The notes under the pieces were generated by a model, which ran no database searches, was not told where the DNA came from, and saw nothing but the letters and a program-made list of their open reading frames with translations. From contig NZ_LN875033.1 of NCBI RefSeq assembly GCF_001282685.1, forward strand, positions 2,501 through 66,500: a stretch of DNA of 64,000 nt. Reading direction: 5' to 3'. Shown in pieces: positions 43,513 through 51,982 of this stretch (within the stretch, counting starts at the first letter, position 1; each line of letters begins with the position of its first letter). The DNA is from Niameybacter massiliensis (GTDB lineage Bacteria; Bacillota; Clostridia; Lachnospirales; Cellulosilyticaceae). Position numbers and translations under genes: made by a program.

Positions 43513-44925
43513 TTATAATCCTAAGAAATCAAGCATTGTTTTACTAATTGCTTCTGCTTCTGCTTTAGTTGACATTTCTGCAAATACACGAATAAGAGGT
43601 TCTGTACCTGAGAAACGTGCAATAATCCATCCTCCATTTTCAAAGTAAACCTTACATCCATCTTCATAGCTTACTTTTGCAACTGGAGTATTGAATGTAG
43701 GAAGTTTCTTTTCATGGAATAATAATTCTACTAACTCATCTTTCTTAGCATGTGAGAAGCGACAATCTGCTTCTGTCATAACAAAGTCACCAAATTCATG
43801 ATGAATTTCATCAAGCATCTCTCCAAGACGTTTACCTGTTACACACATCATTTCTACAAGTAAGCCAGCCGCAAAGATACCATCCTTACCTTTAATATGA
43901 CCACGAATTGTAAGACCACCACTACTTTCTCCGCCAATTACTGCATCTGTTTCATCCATTTTAGCTGAAATATGTTTAAATCCTACTGGAACCTCATAAC
44001 ATTTCTCACCAAAGCGCTCAGCAATAGCATCTAAGAGATGTGTTGTAGCAATATTTCTTACTACCCCACCTTGCCATCCTTTGTACTTAAGAAGATAGTA
44101 GTATAATAATGCCATAATATCATTTGGATGTATGTAATCACCCTTTTCATCAATAATACCAAGTCTATCAGCATCACCATCTGTACCAATACCAATGTCA
44201 TATTTCTTTTCAACAACCATATTTGCAAGTCTACTAAGTGTTACTGCACTTGGTGAAGGAAGTCTTCCTCCAAATGTTGTATCATGACGATCATGGATAA
44301 CATCTACTTCACAACGACAACTAATAAGAAGTGCCTGAAGAGAATTCTTAGATACTCCAAACATTGGGTCTACAAGTACCTTAAGTTCTTTTTCACGAAT
44401 TGCTTCTACATTCAGCATGCCTAAAATAGTATCAATATACTCATTGAAAGGATTTACTTCTTTGATAATACCTTTTTCTTTAGCCTCATCATAATCCATA
44501 TGTTGTACATCTTCTTTTGTAAGAGTAGCAATGATTGCTTCAACTTTTTCTGTTACTTCTTCTGTTGCGTCACGCCCACCAAGTGTAAAGATTTTAATTC
44601 CATTATAATCAGCTGGGTTATGGCTAGCGGTAATAGCCATACCATAATGATTGCCACGAGTTTTTGCATAGTACATAATTAGAGGAGTAGGAGAAATTTT
44701 ATTAATAATTTGAACCGGTATATTGTTTCCTGCCATAACTTCACTTACCCATATTGCAGATCTTTCTGATAGGAAACGTCTATCATATCCCACTACTAAT
44801 CCTTTTTCAGTTACATTTTCTGACTTCATAATATTAGCTACAGCTTGCGCTACAAGTAAAACATTATCTTTAATAAAATCCTCACCGATGATAGCTCTCC
44901 AGCCACCTGTACCAAATTTAATCAT
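43513..44925 (-). CDS. Phosphohexomutase (phosphoglucomutase/phosphomannomutase family)
   Basis: A 470-aa alpha-D-phosphohexomutase: phospho-Ser in TASHNPADYNGIKI, metal loop GTDGDADRLGI, sugar loop GGESSGGLTIRG and phosphate loop RFSGTEPLIRVF. It interconverts sugar-1-P and sugar-6-P. In this cluster the natural job would be GlcNAc-1-P to GlcNAc-6-P, linking GH94/GH3 phosphorolysis to NagA. GAGAGG precedes the ATG. Confidence 0.93.
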   Translation of the reverse strand: MIKFGTGGWRAIIGEDFIKDNVLLVAQAVANIMKSENVTEKGLVVGYDRRFLSERSAIWVSEVMAGNNIPVQIINKISPTPLIMYYAKTRGNHYGMAITASHNPADYNGIKIFTLGGRDATEEVTEKVEAIIATLTKEDVQHMDYDEAKEKGIIKEVNPFNEYIDTILGMLNVEAIREKELKVLVDPMFGVSKNSLQALLISCRCEVDVIHDRHDTTFGGRLPSPSAVTLSRLANMVVEKKYDIGIGTDGDADRLGIIDEKGDYIHPNDIMALLYYYLLKYKGWQGGVVRNIATTHLLDAIAERFGEKCYEVPVGFKHISAKMDETDAVIGGESSGGLTIRGHIKGKDGIFAAGLLVEMMCVTGKRLGEMLDEIHHEFGDFVMTEADCRFSHAKKDELVELLFHEKKLPTFNTPVAKVSYEDGCKVYFENGGWIIARFSGTEPLIRVFAEMSTKAEAEAISKTMLDFLGL

Positions 44926-44982
44926 TATGTTTCTCTCCTTTTTGGTTACTTAATATTGCGTAACACTTCCCCAAGTTTTACA

Positions 44983-45873
44983 TCATCCTTTTACAGCACC
45001 AGCTGTAAGCCCTTTGATAATGTACTTTTGTAAGAATAAGTATACTATAAGTACCGGTACTACTACTAGTATTACTGAAGCACACATTAAGCCATAATCT
45101 GTACCATATTGTGATCTAATTGTATCAAGTAATGCACAGATTGGACGTACTTGTGTTTTACGAATAATAACTTTTTGCATAAATAAGTCATTGTATGACC
45201 ATAGGAATGTAAAGATTGCAACTGTTGCAAATGAAGGTTTTGAAATTGGAACAACAATTTTCCAGAAGATTTGCCATGCTCCACAGCCTTCTACTACTGC
45301 TGCTTCTTCAAGTTCCATAGGTATAGTAGACATGAATCCTACCATAATCGTAATGGCAAATGCTAAGTTACCTGCTATTTGAGGTAAGATAACACCAAGA
45401 TGAGTATTTGTAAGACCTGCATTATAAAGCATTGTAAATACTGGAACGATTGTTGCAAATGCAGGGAATAATAATGCTGCCATTACCATTGAATGAATAA
45501 CTAACTTACCTTTAAAATTGTACCTCGCTAAAATATATGACGCAAGACCACCAAATAGCATTACTCCAACTACTACTGTACCTGAAATAATTAAACTATT
45601 CATATACGCTCTTCCAATATTCATACGTTCAAAAGCTGTTATATAGTTTGTAATGACTGGTTCTTTTACAAGACTAAATGAGTCAATTAAGATTGTTCCT
45701 TTTAATTTAAAAGAGTTATTAAGAACCCAAACTAATGGGAAAATTGTCGTACTCGCCCAAAGTAAAAGTATAATATGAATAAATACTTTTCCTATTGAGA
45801 ACTGTTCTATTGGCCCAGAGCTCTTTTTGAGTTTAAGATCCTTTGCCTTAACGGTAGCTAAATCTTTGGCCAT
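44983..45873 (-). CDS. ABC sugar transporter permease (MalG type)
   Basis: A 296-aa permease with six hydrophobic segments and the EAA loop (MELEEAAVVEGCGAWQIFWKIVVPIS), the contact site for the ATPase. The frame is open to 45903, but AAAGGAGAGGGGTGTGG precedes the ATG at 45873. Paired with the MalF-type permease immediately upstream. No solute-binding protein or ATPase in the window. Confidence 0.93.
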   Translation of the reverse strand: MAKDLATVKAKDLKLKKSSGPIEQFSIGKVFIHIILLLWASTTIFPLVWVLNNSFKLKGTILIDSFSLVKEPVITNYITAFERMNIGRAYMNSLIISGTVVVGVMLFGGLASYILARYNFKGKLVIHSMVMAALLFPAFATIVPVFTMLYNAGLTNTHLGVILPQIAGNLAFAITIMVGFMSTIPMELEEAAVVEGCGAWQIFWKIVVPISKPSFATVAIFTFLWSYNDLFMQKVIIRKTQVRPICALLDTIRSQYGTDYGLMCASVILVVVPVLIVYLFLQKYIIKGLTAGAVKG

Positions 45874-45906
45874 AACCACACCCCTCTCCTTTATCATTTT
45901 CATTTT

Positions 45907-46776
45907 CTATAATTCTTCTTCTTTTAAGAACTTATTAACTAAAAGAGATATACCAAGACCAAGTACTACAATCAGTACAGCAATAGCACATCCGTAACCA
46001 ACTCGGTACGCTTCATAAACCATATTGTATTGATAAGTACCTAACAAGTAACTTTTCCCACTAGGTACCCCTTTAGGTGCTATAGTCCATGCCAAGTCGA
46101 AGATCTTTAGTGCACCTGTTATAACAAGAATCAAACTTGATTTAAGTACTCCTTTAATAAGAGGAATCGTAATGTAAATTGTCTTTTTAATACCTGTAAT
46201 ACCATCAAGGTAAGCAGATTCATAAATATCTTCTGGAATTGCTGAAATACCTGTTAACACAAGAACAAAATAGAAGCCTACATATTGCCAAATTGTTGGA
46301 ATTGCAATCATATAGATTGCTGAAGCTTCTGTCATCCAAAGTACTTTATCTCCGCCAAATTTCATGATTAGTTGATTGAATAACCCAATATTATAATCAT
46401 AGAAAAGTACGAACATAAGACCAATTGCTGTTGCAGGGATAACTACTGGGAAGAAGAATACAGTTCTATAGAATTTTGCACCTCTTCTAATACCATCTAC
46501 AAATAGTGCAAACAATGCACCTAAACCTAATTCAAACACTACACAAAGTATCATCATGATGAAGGTATTCTTAATAGCTGTGTGAATATTAACATCACGT
46601 ATTAACTCAGCATAATTCCCCCACCCAATGAATGTTTTGTTGATTCCTGCCAAGTCAGTGATATTGTAGGCACTATTTGCTACACTCATTAAAAATGGAA
46701 TGTATAAGAAACCTACTAAGAATAAGATTGCTGGAAATAAAAATAATACTATAATTTTCTTGTCCTTATAAATCAC
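45907..46776 (-). CDS. ABC sugar transporter permease (MalF type)
   Basis: A 289-aa permease with about six membrane segments and an EAA-like loop (IYESAYLDGITGIKKTIYITIPL). It starts at a GTG with GGGGG before it. Likely imports an oligosaccharide such as chitobiose together with its partner and an ATPase (MsmX-like) encoded elsewhere. Confidence 0.92.
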   Translation of the reverse strand: MIYKDKKIIVLFLFPAILFLVGFLYIPFLMSVANSAYNITDLAGINKTFIGWGNYAELIRDVNIHTAIKNTFIMMILCVVFELGLGALFALFVDGIRRGAKFYRTVFFFPVVIPATAIGLMFVLFYDYNIGLFNQLIMKFGGDKVLWMTEASAIYMIAIPTIWQYVGFYFVLVLTGISAIPEDIYESAYLDGITGIKKTIYITIPLIKGVLKSSLILVITGALKIFDLAWTIAPKGVPSGKSYLLGTYQYNMVYEAYRVGYGCAIAVLIVVLGLGISLLVNKFLKEEEL

Positions 46777-46872
46777 TTAAAAGCCCCCTTTCTTATTTTG
46801 CATATATCTTGTTACTTACTTATCCTTTAGTACAAAATGTACGAAATGCCAGTAAGTTTTTAACTTGATTTA

Positions 46873-46901
46873 ATTATATCACTATAAATATACAGTTTGA
46901 A
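46873..46901 (-). promoter_or_regulatory. Promoter of the sugar cluster
   Basis: TTCAAA (46896-46901) and TATAAT (46873-46878), 17-bp spacer, upstream of the permease genes. A GTACAAAATGTAC palindrome (46831-46843) lies in the leader and could be an operator. Nothing else is seen in 46777-47028. Confidence 0.6.
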
Positions 46902-47028
46902 TATGCCTATCTTGCTGTTTATTGTTTAAATTTGCTCATACTTTTGTGTTTTATTTATTCTTATAATTTTATCTAAGGATAAGCTAGATAAATTGCATCA
47001 TATCTTAACTAGAATACTTCACAAAATA

Positions 47029-47084
47029 TAAAAAAGGCTAAATTCAACTTATCTATTAGATAGTGCCTTTAGCCTTTTCTTTTT
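47029..47084 (-). terminator. Terminator of the two-component genes
   Basis: AAAAGGCTAAA pairs with TTTAGCCTTTT (47032-47042 with 47068-47078), plus an inner AT stem and T-run on the minus strand. Confidence 0.85.
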
Positions 47085-47104
47085 CCCTATTTTATTAATT
47101 CTTA

Positions 47105-47902
47105 CTAATACATTTTGTTACGATATTCATTAGGTGTAACTTGTGTAATTTTCTTAAAGATCTTAGAAAAATATGCTGTATCTGTATATCCTACATACTC
47201 TGCAATCTCATAAATTTTCATATTGCTTTCCACCAAAAGTTTTTTGGCATTTTCAACACGTGCACTATTTAATAAATCTACAAAATTAGTTCCTGTTTGT
47301 TTCTTAATCACTTTGCTTAGATGCCATGTACTTACAAAGAGTTCATCTGCTATTGTTTGTAAATCTAGCTTTTGATTATAATATTTATTAATATATTCTA
47401 TTGCCTGTTTCACTAGATATTGTGGTTTATCTAGCTCTTCATTTTCATTATTTATTTCAGCCACTTCTGTTGCTGCTACCTCTTCTATTACTGCTTCTAT
47501 TTCAGTTCTATCTCTTTTATGTGGATTTTGCTTAATTTGGGTTACTGCTGCTGTAATTGCTTCTTTAATCTCATCTAACTTAGAAGGTTTAAGTAAAAAT
47601 CTTAATACACCTAAGCGAATAGCTTGTTGTGCATACTCAAATTCACGAAATCCTGTTAAAATAATAATCTGTACCTCCTGATTAATACTCTTCATCTCAT
47701 CTATCATTTCTAACCCATTTTTCTTCGGCATACGTATGTCTGATATAATAATATCTGGATTATATTGAATAAGTTTTTCTATGCCCTCCTCACCATTTTG
47801 GGCTTCACCTATTAATTCACACCCTAGTTCTTTCCACGGAATAACCTGTCTCATACCTTCTCTAATAAATACTTCATCATCAATAATCAATACTTTATAC
47901 AA
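47105..47902 (-). CDS. AraC-type response regulator (YesN-like)
   Basis: A 265-aa regulator: receiver domain (about 1-120, phospho-Asp in NPDIIISDIRMPKKNG, Lys in LLKPSKLDE) and a C-terminal AraC DNA-binding domain (about 165-265, two helix-turn-helix units, ETADELFVST-like, YFSKIFKKITQVTPNEYR). A GTG at 47929 is in frame, but GGGGGAAGG lies just before a TTG at 47902, which I take as the start. Pairs with the sensor kinase upstream; likely target is the sugar cluster. Confidence 0.9.
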   Translation of the reverse strand: MYKVLIIDDEVFIREGMRQVIPWKELGCELIGEAQNGEEGIEKLIQYNPDIIISDIRMPKKNGLEMIDEMKSINQEVQIIILTGFREFEYAQQAIRLGVLRFLLKPSKLDEIKEAITAAVTQIKQNPHKRDRTEIEAVIEEVAATEVAEINNENEELDKPQYLVKQAIEYINKYYNQKLDLQTIADELFVSTWHLSKVIKKQTGTNFVDLLNSARVENAKKLLVESNMKIYEIAEYVGYTDTAYFSKIFKKITQVTPNEYRNKMY

Positions 47903-47915
47903 TTTCCTTCCCCCT

Positions 47916-49811
47916 TTAAAGTGTTTCACTTGATGTTTTTGGCAATTTCATAATAATGGCTGTGCCTTTTCCTTCTTCACTTTCTATATTAATCCCATAT
48001 CCTTCTCCATATAAAAGCTTAATACGTTTTTGCACATTAATAACACCAATATGATTTCTTCCTTTTCCCTTCTCTTCTGATTCACTTTCAATAAAGACTT
48101 TTTGTGAATTATTAAGTTCATGTTGTAAATACGCTAGTCTAGTTGCTTCAATACCAGCGCCTGTATCTTTAATAAAGATTGTAAGTTCTTCTTCATTATC
48201 TACCACCTCAATACTAATAATGCCTTCCCCTACTGGCTCAATACCATGTGAAATAGCATTTTCAATGAGTGGTTGTAGTACTAGCCTTGGTATATTGTAA
48301 TCTAATAGATGTTCTGGTACCTTCGTTTCAAACTGTATACGTTCTCCAAAACGTTTTTGAATCAAAAAAATATAGTTTTTCAAGTACTCTATTTCTTCTT
48401 GAAGTGTTAAATAATGACTATCCCGTCTATCTATATTTACTTCCATAATCCCTGATAATGCCTCTATCATTTGTGCTATATCATCATTTCCACTCATACG
48501 TGCTTTCCAGTTTATCATTTCTAATGTATTGTATAGAAAATGTGGATTAATCTGTGATTGTAATGCCTTCAACTCTGAGCTTTTTAATATAATCTGTTCT
48601 CTATATACGCAATTCACCAGATATTGAATCTGCTTACTCATTCTATTAAAAGACGAGTAAACATATCCAATCTCATCTTGATAATCTCCCTTGATTTGAA
48701 CACCCATTTCCCCCTTTTCAATCTGTTGCATCTTATCACTTAGCAGGTACACTGGATAAATCAACTCTTTATAAAGTTTATTGGCAACTAATAAGAAAAT
48801 AGGTAATGTACTAATACAAAGCATAAACATAAATCTTGATAAGGCTCTTATCTCTTCTAGTAGTATGTCTGTTGATATATAGACTGCTGTTCCTACTGTT
48901 AGGTTTTGTGTAGAAAATAAATTATAGATAATCGCCTCTTTTTTATTTTCTTCTTTATAGACAATATCTTTTTCTGGCTGCATCTCCATAAAATCATTTA
49001 ACTTAAACTTCTTCTTCTCCGTTAAATTTCCGATAGCTACAAGCTCTGAACCTTTATTAGCTTGTATATAAATAGCTTCTTTTGCCCCTTCAAGTAGCTC
49101 TTCATACTTGTGCATGAGTTGTTTTTTATCTAGCTTAATAACGATTGTACCTGTATGTTCATAAGTATCCCTATAAAAAAGTTTTTGAGCAAAATAAATA
49201 TTATTTAACTCATCTATGTAGTAAGTTTTATTCAAATCCTCATCTTCAAGCTTTTGATTAATTTTATTAAAGACATTATACTTATTAAATTGATCACGCT
49301 CATAATTGGCTTTAGATCGGTCCCTAAACTCATCTCTAAACTCCATATAACTGAATTGATTTTGTTCCCTAAACTGATAAGCTGCTAACGTAATATCTTG
49401 CCTTGATAAAACTAATGACTTTAAGTACTTCCCTACCTTTTCTTCTTTCATATTATAGTCATTCATTAACATCTTATCTATTTTCTCAATATTCTCAGGC
49501 GTATGATCTTTTGGATCTATCCCTGCCATTTTCAGACGGCCATAATAATATTGCATAAAATCATAAATAGCTTCATCATATTGAGTATCTGTAAGAAACT
49601 TTTCTATATCATGCAACTTCTCTTCAAACCAATCTGATGTTACGAGCACATCCTTTTGCACCGAATTAATAAAATGCTTTGTAATGACTTCTTCATAGTT
49701 TTTATAACCTACATACCCAATTAAAATCGTTGGATAAATTACTAATATTAAAACAAAAATAGTCCACTTTGTTTTAATAGAGGTCTTCATTCTATATTTC
49801 GCCAAATTCAT
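47916..49811 (-). CDS. Sensor histidine kinase (YesM family)
   Basis: A 631-aa membrane kinase. First membrane segment about 17-36, a large extracytoplasmic sensing domain (about 40-335), second segment near 340-360 (LSRFMFMLCISTLPIFLLV), a HAMP domain (about 362-415), then His_kinase (LQSQINPHFLYNTLEMINW, phospho-His) and HATPase (IENAISHGIEPVGEGI, DTGAGI, GIGVIN-like). GGGGGAAAGGG precedes the ATG. Senses an external, perhaps sugar-derived, signal and phosphorylates the adjacent regulator. Confidence 0.92.
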   Translation of the reverse strand: MNLAKYRMKTSIKTKWTIFVLILVIYPTILIGYVGYKNYEEVITKHFINSVQKDVLVTSDWFEEKLHDIEKFLTDTQYDEAIYDFMQYYYGRLKMAGIDPKDHTPENIEKIDKMLMNDYNMKEEKVGKYLKSLVLSRQDITLAAYQFREQNQFSYMEFRDEFRDRSKANYERDQFNKYNVFNKINQKLEDEDLNKTYYIDELNNIYFAQKLFYRDTYEHTGTIVIKLDKKQLMHKYEELLEGAKEAIYIQANKGSELVAIGNLTEKKKFKLNDFMEMQPEKDIVYKEENKKEAIIYNLFSTQNLTVGTAVYISTDILLEEIRALSRFMFMLCISTLPIFLLVANKLYKELIYPVYLLSDKMQQIEKGEMGVQIKGDYQDEIGYVYSSFNRMSKQIQYLVNCVYREQIILKSSELKALQSQINPHFLYNTLEMINWKARMSGNDDIAQMIEALSGIMEVNIDRRDSHYLTLQEEIEYLKNYIFLIQKRFGERIQFETKVPEHLLDYNIPRLVLQPLIENAISHGIEPVGEGIISIEVVDNEEELTIFIKDTGAGIEATRLAYLQHELNNSQKVFIESESEEKGKGRNHIGVINVQKRIKLLYGEGYGINIESEEGKGTAIIMKLPKTSSETL

Positions 49812-50025
49812 CCCTTTCCCCCTATTTTAAGCCGTAACTCTATTGTATCATAATATAAATTTTTATTAAACATTCATAAAAGTTCTATCTTTATTTTCAT
49901 TTTTTGTCTTTTTATACTTTTCTCCTATTTTAAGTTAGTTTAGTTGACTTCAATCTTATGCTATACTGTATAAGATTAAATCCGTTAGTTAACACTTAAA
50001 ATAGAAATCCTAAAAGGAGTTTATT

Positions 50026-50766
50026 ATGTATAATTATAAAATTTCTCTTGCCTATGACGGCAGCAAATATTTAGGTTGGCAAGTTCAAAGTAATCAACCA
50101 CTTAAAACCATTCAAGGAAAACTTGAAAATGTCCTTGGAAAACTTTTTGATGAACCTATTCAAGTTATTGCATCTGGACGTACTGATGCAGGTGTTCATG
50201 CACGTATGCAAGTTGCTAACTTCCATACAACAACTTATAAAAATCCAGAAGAGATTCTGCATTATTTACGTCAATACCTTCCACAAGATATTGCCATTAC
50301 TAGTCTTAAAGACGCTTCTGAACGTTTCCATGCACGTTACAACTGTCTTACAAAACGTTATGGTTACTATATTGATACAAACTTCTTTGCTGACCCTTTC
50401 TCAGTACGCTTTGCTTATCATGTACCTGAATCACTTCATTTAGAAAAAATGGAACAAGCAGCTTCCCATCTTCTTGGTACCCATGATTTTAAAAGCTTTA
50501 CATCAATGAAAAATAAAAAGAAGAGTACGATCAAACATATTCACAGTATTGACATTCAGCCTACATCTTGTGGTATTGTTATCTATTATCATGGTAATGG
50601 CTTCTTGCAACATCAAGTTCGTATTATGACAGGCACTTTATTAGAAGTAGGACTAGGTCATATGGAACCAGAAGCTATTCTTACCATTTTAGAAGGCAAA
50701 TCTCGTGCTTTAGCTGGCCCTACTGCACCAAGCCATGGACTTTTCCTTGAAGAAGTGCTTTACTAA
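50026..50766 (+). CDS. truA: tRNA pseudouridine(38-40) synthase
   Basis: A 246-aa TruA: ISLAYDGSKYLGWQVQ, catalytic Asp in ASGRTDAGVHARMQV (about residue 53), RYNCLTKRYGYYI and GNGFLQHQVRIMTGTLLEVG. It modifies U38-40 in tRNA anticodon arms. AAAAGGAG before the ATG. First gene of a + strand block. Confidence 0.97.
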   Translation: MYNYKISLAYDGSKYLGWQVQSNQPLKTIQGKLENVLGKLFDEPIQVIASGRTDAGVHARMQVANFHTTTYKNPEEILHYLRQYLPQDIAITSLKDASERFHARYNCLTKRYGYYIDTNFFADPFSVRFAYHVPESLHLEKMEQAASHLLGTHDFKSFTSMKNKKKSTIKHIHSIDIQPTSCGIVIYYHGNGFLQHQVRIMTGTLLEVGLGHMEPEAILTILEGKSRALAGPTAPSHGLFLEEVLY

Positions 50767-50797
50767 GATTATATAAAGTGTATAAGGAGGGATTTTT

Positions 50798-51250
50798 ATA
50801 GAAGCTTATATTATTGCTCATAAAAAAGAATTCATGAACAAACTTATCAAATCAGATCTCTTTGATAGTTTCCAATTACGCGAAGCAGTCATTCATACTG
50901 CATTCAAATCCGTATTAGATGGACATAGAAATATAGATTTCTACAATACAGATGAGCGCGAAGGTCTTAGTGACTATCTCACTTGGGGAGAAATGCGACC
51001 TTATATTTATCAATTTATTACTGGAAGTAAATCTCCTTCTTATTTTAAAATTATTTTATGTACCAATAAACAAAAAACAGAAGCCATATCCGATCAAGTA
51101 GATACTTTCTTTGTTAATATCACCTTTAAAGCTTCTGAGATTACAGTTAGTACTGGAGTAGCCTATAAAACTTTCACACTTGATAAATCACCAGAAAATA
51201 TTTGGGATACTAAGATTAAAAACTTTCTTTTTAAATATGAATTTTTATAG
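50798..51250 (+). CDS. DUF5721-like protein with apparent ATA start
   Basis: The ATG at 50834 has no ribosome site, whereas AAGGAGGG (50784-50791) stands six bases before an in-frame ATA at 50798 that would add 12 residues (EAYIIAHKKEF, then MNKLIKSDLFDSF). That extended start fits the DUF5721 pattern I remember (conserved KxFMxKLLxSDxFDSF preceded by a short strand). Product about 150 aa, soluble, function unknown. The ATG-initiated version would be 138 aa. The ATA assignment is inference. Confidence 0.65.
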   Translation: MEAYIIAHKKEFMNKLIKSDLFDSFQLREAVIHTAFKSVLDGHRNIDFYNTDEREGLSDYLTWGEMRPYIYQFITGSKSPSYFKIILCTNKQKTEAISDQVDTFFVNITFKASEITVSTGVAYKTFTLDKSPENIWDTKIKNFLFKYEFL

Positions 51251-51259
51251 GGGGATCTT

Positions 51260-51442
51260 ATGGATTACAGTAAATTAAAAACCAGCTTTCTACTCCTTTT
51301 ACTTATGACAATTATCCAATTGCTAGTAGCTATTTTTATTTTGCATCATACACTCATTACTTTACTTTCCATAGGTGCAATGCTCTTATGTATTGGTGGA
51401 TTATTTTACACAAATAAGCATATAAACGATAAAAAGGAGTAA
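51260..51442 (+). CDS. Small two-helix membrane protein
   Basis: 60 aa with two hydrophobic segments (about 9-28 and 31-49) and a charged C-terminus (NKHINDKKE). GGGGGATC precedes the ATG. Follows the DUF5721-like gene by 9 bp; no known family recognised. Confidence 0.6.
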   Translation: MDYSKLKTSFLLLLLMTIIQLLVAIFILHHTLITLLSIGAMLLCIGGLFYTNKHINDKKE

Positions 51443-51463
51443 TCATAAGATTACTCCTTTTTA
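51431..51463 (+). terminator. Terminator of the truA block
   Basis: AAAAAGGAGTAATC (51431-51444) pairs perfectly with GATTACTCCTTTTT (51449-51462). Confidence 0.9.
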
Positions 51464-51531
51464 CTACCTATATCCTTTGCTTATGTTTCGTACTACTACA
51501 TAAGTCGTTAAGATACCGCGTTATTTAATTG

Positions 51532-51708
51532 TTATTTTGATTGTCCGCCCATTTGAGCTTCTTGAGCAGCGATCATACGTTTAACCATTTCTCCACCAAC
51601 AGAACCAGCTTGTTTAGCTGTGATATCTCCGTTGTAACCTTGTTTTAATGGTACACCTAATTCTGATGCTACTTCTTGTTTCATTGCGTCTAATGCTTGG
51701 TTTTTCAT
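51532..51708 (-). CDS. Alpha/beta-type small acid-soluble spore protein
   Basis: A 58-aa protein, MKNQALDAMKQEVASELG then VPLKQGYNGDI, TAKQAGSVGGEMVKRMI, a textbook alpha/beta SASP that coats spore DNA and is cut by GPR at the EVASELG-type site. AAGGAGG (51716-51722) precedes the ATG. Too short to be obvious in a long-frame scan. Monocistronic, expected to be a forespore gene. Confidence 0.95.
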   Translation of the reverse strand: MKNQALDAMKQEVASELGVPLKQGYNGDITAKQAGSVGGEMVKRMIAAQEAQMGGQSK

Positions 51709-51982
51709 TTGAGTTGCCTCCTTGAAAATATGAATTAGATTTTATTAACCAGCGCTTTTGTTGCTGGTTATAGTCATACTTTACCCAAACATGCATTGTA
51801 TTATTACCAGCAAATTTTGGCAGTTTTGCATGTTTATTTCCAATTTTAAATATAAGTAGCATTACACTTTCGATTACTTGCTTATAGGTGGTTGACAATC
51901 AATTTTTGTTAATAGTATTATAGATATGTTTAAGGAGTTATATAATTACTTAATCAAATTTTATCTTTAGGAGGTTTTATAT

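Noticed and set aside
51614-51898. 94-aa minus-strand frame overlapping the SASP gene
   Set aside because: Out of frame with the clear 58-aa SASP, which has the AAGGAGG site and family sequence; the longer frame has neither.
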